62,239 nucleotides of DNA from Acidimicrobiia bacterium. Its GTDB lineage: Bacteria; Actinomycetota; Acidimicrobiia; Acidimicrobiales; Aldehydirespiratoraceae. The first letter of the stretch is position 1. Every line of letters starts with the position of its first letter. Position numbers and translations under genes: made by a program. The stretch lies in assembly GCA_022828135.1 (NCBI GenBank), contig JAJEJB010000025.1:1-62239 (forward strand), in the 5' to 3' direction. Below the pieces are notes generated by a model that saw only the letters and a list, made by a program, of their open reading frames with translations, made no database searches and was not told where the DNA came from. This document shows positions 35,114 through 41,599 of the stretch, one piece after another.

Positions 35114-35871
35114 TCGACTTCGATACCGAGGGCAACACCGCCGTCATCACCATGAACCGGCCGGAGGCCCGCAACGCGGTCAACGGCGTGATCTCCCGAG
35201 GCTTGGAGGAGGCCATCGATCGGCTGGAGGCGGACGACTCGCTGTGGCTCGGCATCCTCTCCCACACCGGCCCGGTGTTCTGCGCAGGTGCCGACCTCAA
35301 GGCCATAGCTGCGGGCCGGTTCTCGGAACTGAGCACCGAGCGGGGCGGGTTCGGCGGCATCGTGATGCGGGAGAGGACCAAGCCCTTGGTCGCAGCCATC
35401 GACGGCCCCGCCCTGGCGGGCGGAACGGAGATTGCACTCACCTGCGACCTGCGAGTGGCTTCGACCGCGGCCCGCTTCGGCCTTCCCGAGGTGAAGCGGT
35501 CGCTGATCGCCGCCGCGGGCGGCCTGGTGCGGCTGCCCCGCACCATCCCGCTGGCCATTGCCATGGAGATAGTCCTCACCGGCGACCCGGTCAGCGCGGA
35601 GCGGGCCCTGGAACTAGGTCTCATCAACGAACTCTGCGAACCGGGCGAGGCACTCGACGCCGCCCGGCGCCTGGCCGCCCGTGTCAATGCCAACGGCCCT
35701 CTGGCCGTGCGAGAGTCCCGCCGGCTGGTGCTCGAGAGCTTCACCCAGACCGACGCGGAGGCAATGCTGGCCGCGGGACGGGCCCAGATGGGGCTGCGCG
35801 GCACCGAGGACTTCCGCGAGGGTCCTCTGGCCTTCATCGAGAAGCGGCCCCCCGTCTGGAAGGGCCGCTAG
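35110..35871 (+). CDS. enoyl-CoA hydratase/isomerase (crotonase) family protein
   Basis: The 253-residue protein has the crotonase signatures MNRPEARNAVNG, an oxyanion hole at FCAGADLKAIAAG near residue 60, and AIDGPALAGGTEIALTCDLRVAS near 95. The catalytic glutamate of hydratases is suggested by GLPEVKRSLIAAAGG near 130. The family hydrates or isomerises acyl-CoA esters. It overlaps the hypothetical gene upstream and meets the NUDIX gene tail to tail, the two stop codons sharing CTAG. Confidence 0.92.
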   Translation: MIDFDTEGNTAVITMNRPEARNAVNGVISRGLEEAIDRLEADDSLWLGILSHTGPVFCAGADLKAIAAGRFSELSTERGGFGGIVMRERTKPLVAAIDGPALAGGTEIALTCDLRVASTAARFGLPEVKRSLIAAAGGLVRLPRTIPLAIAMEIVLTGDPVSAERALELGLINELCEPGEALDAARRLAARVNANGPLAVRESRRLVLESFTQTDAEAMLAAGRAQMGLRGTEDFREGPLAFIEKRPPVWKGR

Positions 35872-36275
35872 ACGATCGTCGGGATTATCCCGTGGTCGTA
35901 GAGGAACTCGGCTAGACCCTCCACCAATCGCAGGGAGGCCACCTCGGCCACCGGCCACCACCGAGCCTCGGCGGCATCTGTGCCGGCTGTCGGCTCGACA
36001 TCGCCGATCACGGTCGCCTCGAAGTCGAGGATCACGAAGTGATGGTCCTCGCTGATGCGCTCCACCCAGCCGACCAGGGGCCCGCACACGCCGCGCAGCC
36101 CGGTCTCCTCGAACAGCTCGCGCACGACCGCCTCCATCAGCAACTCCCCCGGCTCGACCCGGCCTCCAGGAACGGACCACTCCCCCACCGCGGGCGGGCG
36201 TCCCCGGCGCACCAGCAGCAGTTCGTCGGAGCGGCGGACGATGGCGCCCACCGCTACCTCGGCCCGCTCGATCAC
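35868..36275 (-). CDS. NUDIX hydrolase
   Basis: The 135-residue protein starts at GTG at 36275, overlapping the GNAT stop. It contains a complete NUDIX box near residues 40-63: GGRVEPGELLMEAV followed by VRELFEETGL. It would hydrolyse a nucleoside diphosphate derivative. The start matches VAVGAIVRRSDELLLVRRG, the usual first strands of the fold. Confidence 0.92.
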   Translation of the reverse strand: MIERAEVAVGAIVRRSDELLLVRRGRPPAVGEWSVPGGRVEPGELLMEAVVRELFEETGLRGVCGPLVGWVERISEDHHFVILDFEATVIGDVEPTAGTDAAEARWWPVAEVASLRLVEGLAEFLYDHGIIPTIV

Positions 36276-36754
36276 TTGGAGAGCTTGCGATGGACGGTGA
36301 TCGCCCGGGCTACCAGGCCGTGCGTCTCGAAGAAATTCTTGGTGTTGCGATCTCCGGGCAACGCCAGGCTGTCCACACCGATGCAGCCTCGCTGACCGGC
36401 CCAAGCCATCAGCAACTCCATCATGGACTCGCCGACTCCCACGCCACGTGCGTCGGGAAGCACGTAGATGTCGCCGACGCGTCCCACCGTCGAGCCGTCG
36501 TGCAACTCCACGAGACGGATCGCGCCGTAGCCGACGATCGCCTCGTCGATGGTGCCCACCACCACCAGCGCATCGTCGGCCCGCAGGTCGCGGACCAGAC
36601 TCTCCAGCTGCGGATCGGGCCGGGCTTCCAGCCGGGACCACACGGTGCCGCCGCGCAGCTGCGACATCTCGGCAGTCGCCTGGGCCGCCAGTCCGGCCAC
36701 GCTGGCGATGTCGGCTTCGACGGCCCGTCTAGCCCCCTCGTCGATAGAGGTCAT
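36272..36754 (-). CDS. GNAT-family N-acetyltransferase
   Basis: The 160-residue protein has the GNAT acetyl-CoA-binding loop PDARGVGVGESMMELLMAWA near residue 99, preceded by VGDIYV, and ends in FFETHGLVARA. The usual R/Q-x-x-G-x-G/A is present as ARGVGVG. The substrate is unknown. It is coupled to the NUDIX gene by a 4-base overlap. Confidence 0.9.
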   Translation of the reverse strand: MTSIDEGARRAVEADIASVAGLAAQATAEMSQLRGGTVWSRLEARPDPQLESLVRDLRADDALVVVGTIDEAIVGYGAIRLVELHDGSTVGRVGDIYVLPDARGVGVGESMMELLMAWAGQRGCIGVDSLALPGDRNTKNFFETHGLVARAITVHRKLSK

Positions 36755-36781
36755 CGGCAGGGGTGGGTGACGAGCATGGAA

Positions 36782-37297
36782 CTACTCCCGGCTTCCGAGG
36801 ACCCTCTCGATCGACTCGCAGGGCTCCTCGCCTGACGGGCACACAGGATTGGAGCGCGAGCCGAACTGGGTGACGCTCACGATCAGGAAGCATTGGTTGC
36901 AAGTCCACTCGTCCGAGCGGGGCGGCGCAACCACGGTGGTGGCCTTCGACTCTCCCGCGTCTTCCTCCTCGTCCTCCTCGTCGTCGTCGCTGGCGGCTAT
37001 GCGATCCCTGAGGATCTCTTCCAGATCAGCCTCGACGTCACTGGGGTGGACTTCGTCGTCATCGTCGTCATCGGCCGGCACGGGCACATCGTCGTCGTCG
37101 TCGTCGGCCGCGTCATCGCCGTCGTCGTCGTCGAGCTCCTCGGCGTCGCCGTCGAACTCCTCGTCGTCGCCGCCGAAATCGTCGTCGAAGTCTTCGCTCA
37201 GGTCGCCTTCGAACGTATCTGAGTCACCGAAGTCGTCGTCCTCGTCGAACTCGTCGTCGTCGTCGCCGTCGCCGTCAAGAGGGTGTTTCTCGTTCAT
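36782..37297 (-). CDS. DUF4193-like acidic protein with C-terminal cysteine motif
   Basis: The 171-residue protein starts at the ATG of MNEKHPLDG. Residues 8-112 are extremely acidic, with long Asp/Glu runs. The C-terminus has EWTCNQCFLIVSVTQFG and VCPSGEEPC, a four-cysteine, zinc-ribbon-like arrangement as in DUF4193. The family is actinobacterial and of unknown function. The acidic part here is far longer than the short acidic N-terminus normally seen. Confidence 0.8.
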   Translation of the reverse strand: MNEKHPLDGDGDDDDEFDEDDDFGDSDTFEGDLSEDFDDDFGGDDEEFDGDAEELDDDDGDDAADDDDDDVPVPADDDDDDEVHPSDVEADLEEILRDRIAASDDDEEDEEEDAGESKATTVVAPPRSDEWTCNQCFLIVSVTQFGSRSNPVCPSGEEPCESIERVLGSRE

Positions 37298-37338
37298 CGC
37301 TCCAACTGAAGGGTCGGTTGGCACCGGATGTGGGGCGG

Positions 37339-37366
37339 ATCATAGACACTGATCGGCTAGGCGCAA
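37339..37366 (-). promoter_or_regulatory. promoter of the DUF4193-like gene
   Basis: On the minus strand TTGCGC (37366-37361) and TATGAT (37344-37339) are 16 bases apart, 42 bases before the ATG. GGAG lies 4 bases before the ATG. Confidence 0.45.
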
Positions 37367-37378
37367 CTTGCATTCCGA

Positions 37379-39067
37379 TCAACCTTGGGCCAGACCTCCG
37401 TCGTCCTCGCCGTCGCGGCCAGCAGACAGATCCGATGAGGGATGAGACTGCGCGGTTCGCAGCCTCTCCACCCGGTTCTCGGCGTCGAGGCGACCCAGCC
37501 CGGGATCGGTGGCGTGGTTCACGAAGGACATCAGTTCGGCGACGGCGGCATGACCCGCTTCGGTGGCGATGAGCGTGTGCATCCGCTGGCACACCCTGCG
37601 ATAGGCGGGATGGCCCTGGGGAGTGGTCCGCAATTCCACCATGTGCATCGCCTCGCGGGCGTTCATTTGCATCGAGTACCGGATCCGGTAGGCAAGCGCG
37701 ACGGCGTAGGAGGCCTGGTCGCTGAACTCGGCGCTGAGGGCCTCGTAGAGTCGGGCCGAGCGGGCCATGACCGCATCGAACTTCTCGTCCTCGCCGGCCG
37801 CGTCCACTGCGGAAGGCCGGACATAGCCGTGGCGGGTGGACAGCGGCTGCCATTCGATGGTCAGCATCCGATGGCGCTGGAGGTCCCGGAACGCCCCGTA
37901 GTCGGACAGCACGTCGAAGCGGTAGTAGACGCGTTCGAGCGCCCGGCCGGGGCGGTGGCGACGGTTCTGCCGGTCTCCGCAGTAGGCCCGGACCACGGCG
38001 ACGCGCTCGGCTGCCGGCATGGCCCTCACCCTGGACTCGACGGTGCGGTCGGCCAGCGACGTGTGGGGGTAGAGCATCGCCGCGATCATCTTGGTCTCGC
38101 CGTCCGGGTCGAAGTCCACCAGCTCTACCGAGTCGTCGGCGACGGGCCCTCCCACCGCGTCGCCGAAGACACGGCCCGCCAGGTCCTCCATGGCGCCCCG
38201 GTTGTCGGCCAGGTAGCGCGAGGTGAGCCCGCCGCGGTCGGGCAGGTCCACCCGCTTGAGGAACGAGGGGATCACCTTGCGCAGCTCGGTGAGCATCATG
38301 TCGGCGTAGAAACGGGACTCGGGAAGGGGGTGGGCCCGCATCCGCAGGAGCAGCGCCTCGTAGGCCTGGCCGGTGCCGTAGATGCCGACGTTGCTCAGCG
38401 ACGCGGCCGGGAGCAGCCCGCGGATCGAGTCCAGAGCCCTGGCCTTGATCGCCTGCCGGTAGGCGAAGTCGGAGTCGCCGGACTCCTTGGGCACGTTGGC
38501 CCGGAAGAATTCCTGCATGACCGGCACGAGCTCCGAATAGGTCGAGAACATGCGGTCGATGTCGCCCACGTAGCGCGTGCCCAGCGACGAGTTCAGCACC
38601 TGCGAGTCGCGGTAGTAGCGGAAGCGGCCTCCCAGACGCTGGTCGTAGGCGATGTAGCGGGTGCTCTGCTCCAGGTAGGCCATCAACCGGCCCCACTCGA
38701 GCACCTTGGTCAGCAGGTTGGAGGCCTGCTCGCAGGCCAGGTGCACGCCGCCGAGCTGGGCCACGGAGTCGTCTCCGTACTCGAAGAAGACCCGGTCGTA
38801 CAGAGCCTCGGCCCGGCGCAGGCCGACGGTGGCGTCGATCGTGATGTCCCCGGTGATGTCGAGATCGTCGACGAACTCATCGAGGAACAGCCGGCGGAGG
38901 CTCGACATGGACCGGGAGTAGCGGGCGAACAGGGCGCCCTTGACGACCTCGGGCAGGTTCACCAGCGCAAACACCGGCTCATCCAGGTTGGTGAAGTACC
39001 GGCGCAGGATGTCGGCTTCTTCGGGCGAGAAGGACTCCGCCGTGTACAGGTTCACGGGGCGCGACAC
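37379..39067 (-). CDS. double-length ThyX-like (FAD-dependent thymidylate synthase family) protein
   Basis: The 562-residue protein starts at GTG at 39067. Two ThyX-like halves are seen. The first has FFEYGDDSVAQLGGVHLACE and EQSTRYIAYDQR (about 93-150). The second has RVYYRFDVLSDYGAFRDLQR and R398-H-R (about 370-415). Classical ThyX has RHR-x7-S; here the spacing is RHR-x9-S (RHRMLTIEWQPLS). ThyX makes dTMP from dUMP with FAD. Standard ThyX is about 220-250 residues and works as a homotetramer, so this looks like a fused tandem with one altered motif. It may not be the cell's thymidylate synthase. Confidence 0.82.
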   Translation of the reverse strand: MSRPVNLYTAESFSPEEADILRRYFTNLDEPVFALVNLPEVVKGALFARYSRSMSSLRRLFLDEFVDDLDITGDITIDATVGLRRAEALYDRVFFEYGDDSVAQLGGVHLACEQASNLLTKVLEWGRLMAYLEQSTRYIAYDQRLGGRFRYYRDSQVLNSSLGTRYVGDIDRMFSTYSELVPVMQEFFRANVPKESGDSDFAYRQAIKARALDSIRGLLPAASLSNVGIYGTGQAYEALLLRMRAHPLPESRFYADMMLTELRKVIPSFLKRVDLPDRGGLTSRYLADNRGAMEDLAGRVFGDAVGGPVADDSVELVDFDPDGETKMIAAMLYPHTSLADRTVESRVRAMPAAERVAVVRAYCGDRQNRRHRPGRALERVYYRFDVLSDYGAFRDLQRHRMLTIEWQPLSTRHGYVRPSAVDAAGEDEKFDAVMARSARLYEALSAEFSDQASYAVALAYRIRYSMQMNAREAMHMVELRTTPQGHPAYRRVCQRMHTLIATEAGHAAVAELMSFVNHATDPGLGRLDAENRVERLRTAQSHPSSDLSAGRDGEDDGGLAQG

Positions 39068-39121
39068 TAGGGGCGCAGGCTACGCCGGGCGCGGATGACG
39101 TGAGCGGCTATGCGCGCTCGT

Positions 39122-39205
39122 TCCCGCTCTTGTTCGCTGTGCTCACGGGCCGCTCGGGCCACATTGCCCGCTCACCTTCGCTTCGCTCACGGGCCGCTCG
39201 GGCCC
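39122..39205. repeat. dispersed 40-bp intergenic repeat, copies 3 and 4 in tandem
   Basis: 39122-39161 matches the copies at 4636 and 31308 with one C-to-T change. A second, more diverged copy follows at 39166-39205, with a period of 44 bases. The pair ends 9 bases beyond the stop codon of the minus-strand M20 gene. Confidence 0.85.
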
Positions 39206-39214
39206 GGGGCCTCG

Positions 39215-40393
39215 CTAGCTCGGCCTCTGGGCGAACTCGGCCTGTATGGCGGGCAGCGCCGCGTTGTCCAGCCAGCAGTCCAGCGCGGTCATGGCCAGCA
39301 CCTTGGCGCCGTCGATCACGGCCGAGTCGCCCTCGGAGCCCCGGGCGTACTCGGCGAAGCGCGGCGTGTGGATGGCCACGTCATCCGGCGCGACTTTGAT
39401 CATGGGATGTATGGAGGGAACGGTGTAGCTCACGTTGCCCATGTCGGTGCTGCCCACCACACGGGCCTGGGGGTCGGACGCCACAGTGCGGCCCACAGCG
39501 TCGAGGTTGGCCAGATAGCGGTCCAGCAGGGTCGGGTTGTCCTTCATGTCGGCATAGGCGTGATCGCCCCATTCGAGATCGACCTCGCAGCCGGCCGCGG
39601 CGGCGCCCGCCATCAGGCAAGCGGCCACCCGCTCCTTGAGCGGCTCCAGTGATGTGAGGTCGGCGGAGCGCACGTACCACTCGACCGCGGCCGTGGCCGG
39701 AACGATGTTGGCCTTGGCGCCCCCGTCGGTGAATACGCCGTGGATCCGCTCGTCGTCGCGGATGTGCTGGCGCAGGGCGGCGACGGCGTTGTAGCCGAGC
39801 ACGGCCGCGTCGAGCGCGTTGCGGCCCTTCTCGGGCGCGGCGGCGGCGTGGGCGGCGGCCCCGGTGTAGCGGGCATTGAGCCGCTGGACCGCCACCGCGT
39901 GGAACACGCTCAACTCGTGGTTGGCGGGGTGCACCATCATGGCCGCGTCGGCATCGGAGAACGCGCCCGCCCGGAGCATGATCTCCTTGCCGCCCCCGCC
40001 CTCCTCTGCCGGGGTGCCCATAACGGCGACCCGCCCGCCGGCCTCGCCGGCCACCGACGCCAGGGCCAGGCCCGCCCCCAGTCCGGAGGCGGCGATGATG
40101 TTGTGACCGCAGGCGTGGCCGATCCCGGGAAGGGCGTCGTACTCGCACACGACGGCCACCAACGGCCCGTCGCCGTCGCCGGCTCGGGCCTCGAAGGCGG
40201 TGTCGAGGCCGTAGGCGCGGCGCTGCACGTCCAGGCCGTGATCGTCCAGCACTTCGGTGAGCAGGCCGTGGGCGTGGTGCTCCTCGAAGCCCAGTTCGGG
40301 CCGGGAGTGGATGCGGTGCGACACGTCGAGCAGTTCGGGGGTCAGACGGTCGACTTCCTCGCAGACCCGTCGCTTGGCGTCAGCTATGTCCAT
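39215..40393 (-). CDS. M20-family amidohydrolase (AbgB-like)
   Basis: The 392-residue protein starts at the ATG at 40393 (MDIADAKRRV). Metal-site motifs are VCEYDALPGIGHACGHN near residue 82 and GTPAEEGGGGKEIMLRAG near 126; later YTGAAAHAAAAPEKGRNA marks the dimerisation-domain junction. M20D enzymes cleave amide bonds of N-acyl amino acids, aminobenzoyl-glutamate or similar conjugates in the cytoplasm. The large N-terminal extension possible in this frame overlaps the next gene and is rejected. Confidence 0.92.
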   Translation of the reverse strand: MDIADAKRRVCEEVDRLTPELLDVSHRIHSRPELGFEEHHAHGLLTEVLDDHGLDVQRRAYGLDTAFEARAGDGDGPLVAVVCEYDALPGIGHACGHNIIAASGLGAGLALASVAGEAGGRVAVMGTPAEEGGGGKEIMLRAGAFSDADAAMMVHPANHELSVFHAVAVQRLNARYTGAAAHAAAAPEKGRNALDAAVLGYNAVAALRQHIRDDERIHGVFTDGGAKANIVPATAAVEWYVRSADLTSLEPLKERVAACLMAGAAAAGCEVDLEWGDHAYADMKDNPTLLDRYLANLDAVGRTVASDPQARVVGSTDMGNVSYTVPSIHPMIKVAPDDVAIHTPRFAEYARGSEGDSAVIDGAKVLAMTALDCWLDNAALPAIQAEFAQRPS

Positions 40394-40403
40394 GGCACCG
40401 ATC

Positions 40404-41099
40404 CTAGGCCCCCCTCGGGATCCAGACGTCCAGAGCGCCGGCCTCGACCCGCAGGCTGAGGGTTCGGGCCCGGCCCAGGCGCACGCCGTCCAGGTAGACG
40501 TCCAGGGCGGGATCCAGGTCGTACTGGGCCGCGGCGATCCGGCGCTGCGTGATCTGCGGGTGGGGGACGTGGCTGCCCGAGGGCAGGCGGCGGCGGGCCG
40601 CGAGCCGCACGGCCAGCGGCGGGTCCGCGTCGAACACGTCGAGGCGGCCGTCGCCGGGATGGGACCGGGGCGCCGCGTTCCAGCGACCGATGAACGATGC
40701 GTTGGCCGCCACCAGCAGCCGGCCCCGCCACCAGGACCTGCGGGCCACGAGATGGGCCACGAACCTGTGCAGCCGGCCGTCCACCAGCGCAGCGCCCACG
40801 TCGGCGGGCACCCGGACGCCGGTGCTGCCCGGCCGCGCGGCCGAGCGCGCCGTCTCGGCGCGCCGACCGGTCTCCACTCCCGGCTCTCGGGCGTCACCGC
40901 CGGTCGCCACTCCCAGAGTTCGGGCCAGGTCGCCGCCGGTCAGCACCACCGGCGGGATCGCACGGTTGGCCCTTCGAGCCTCGGCCACGATCCGGCCCGC
41001 GGCGGCGTCGCTGTCCGCCGCGACGGCACCCGGCGGGATCTCCCCCGCCGTGCCGTAGTCGGCGCCCCAGCCGGGACCGCGCCCGCCGATCAATGGCAC
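40404..41099 (-). CDS. YegS/diacylglycerol-kinase C-terminal-like hypothetical protein
   Basis: The 231-residue frame starts at GTG at 41099 (VPLIGGRGPGWG). The C-terminal half resembles the lipid-kinase beta-sandwich: VAANASFIGRWNAAPRSHPG, then DGRLDVFDADPPLA near residue 150, and LYLDGVRLGRARTLSLRVE-like strands at the end. The kinase N-terminal GGDGT domain is absent; instead there is a short region with VVLTGGDLARTLG. It could be a degenerate kinase or a stand-alone domain. It lies 10 bases upstream of the M20 gene on the same strand. Confidence 0.65.
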   Translation of the reverse strand: MPLIGGRGPGWGADYGTAGEIPPGAVAADSDAAAGRIVAEARRANRAIPPVVLTGGDLARTLGVATGGDAREPGVETGRRAETARSAARPGSTGVRVPADVGAALVDGRLHRFVAHLVARRSWWRGRLLVAANASFIGRWNAAPRSHPGDGRLDVFDADPPLAVRLAARRRLPSGSHVPHPQITQRRIAAAQYDLDPALDVYLDGVRLGRARTLSLRVEAGALDVWIPRGA

Positions 41100-41121
41100 C
41101 CGCGCCGGCCGGTCCGGCCCC

Positions 41122-41349
41122 TCAGGGCCGGCAGATGTTCGCAATCGTCTGGGGGGATACACACGCCACGGCCGCGATGTCCCGGAGCGAGGCACCGTTG
41201 GCGTGCGCAAGGCGGATGGCGGTCTCCCATAGGGTCCGTGCCTCGTCCTTGTTGCGCGTCGTGCGTTCGACGACGCACAGCGCGGCTCCCCTGGCGCTGC
41301 TGGACACCTCGATGTCGTCGAGGTCCCAGCGCGATGTGGTCCTGCTCAT
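41122..41349 (-). CDS. small HTH protein
   Basis: The 75-residue protein has an N-terminal acidic strand (RWDLDDIEVSSS) and a C-terminal helix-turn-helix (GASLRDIAAVACVSPQTIAN) that could bind DNA. Its ATG overlaps the TGA of a 54-residue gene upstream (ATGA), so the two form a coupled pair. The arrangement resembles small toxin-antitoxin or regulatory modules, but I recognise no family. Confidence 0.65.
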   Translation of the reverse strand: MSRTTSRWDLDDIEVSSSARGAALCVVERTTRNKDEARTLWETAIRLAHANGASLRDIAAVACVSPQTIANICRP

Positions 41350-41510
41350 GCTGCCTCCCCGATCGCCCGCAAGATCTTGGCGACGACGTCTCGAATGATG
41401 ACGGCGGCTACCAGCTCGTCACTGCGACGCTCGAGGATCTCAGCCACACCGCCGAGTGCCTCCAGGGTGTGGGCGAGTTCCGCCTCGTCGAGTTCGAGCA
41501 CGATCCGCAC
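41346..41510 (-). CDS. 54-residue small protein, first gene of the HTH pair
   Basis: The frame runs from GTG at 41510 to TGA at 41346-41348. It encodes VRIVLELDEAELAHTLEAL and then a helical C-terminal part (LERRSDELVAAVIIRDVVAK near residues 27-46). A TAGGAT hexamer ends 6 bases before the GTG, so the message would be leaderless. The stop overlaps the next start. The regular helical pattern, the promoter and the coupling make it likely to be real despite its size. Function unknown. Confidence 0.6.
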   Translation of the reverse strand: MRIVLELDEAELAHTLEALGGVAEILERRSDELVAAVIIRDVVAKILRAIGEAA

Positions 41511-41516
41511 ACTGTC

Positions 41517-41522
41517 ATCCTA
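41517..41522 (-). promoter_or_regulatory. -10 hexamer (TAGGAT) of the small HTH pair
   Basis: TAGGAT on the minus strand is followed by six bases (GACAGT) and then the GTG at 41510, the same leaderless layout as hisI and trpF. Confidence 0.5.
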
Positions 41523-41599
41523 TCGACTAGACGCAACGTCCATTCTGCGGACATGCTGAGACCAGCCCGCCGTCCCCAGCGCCCGGCACACAGGACTGC

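Noticed and set aside
36893..37222. Val/Ile-rich plus-strand frame that looks like a membrane protein
   Set aside because: It arises from the complement of Asp/Glu codon runs (GTC/GTCATC) of the acidic DUF4193-like gene.
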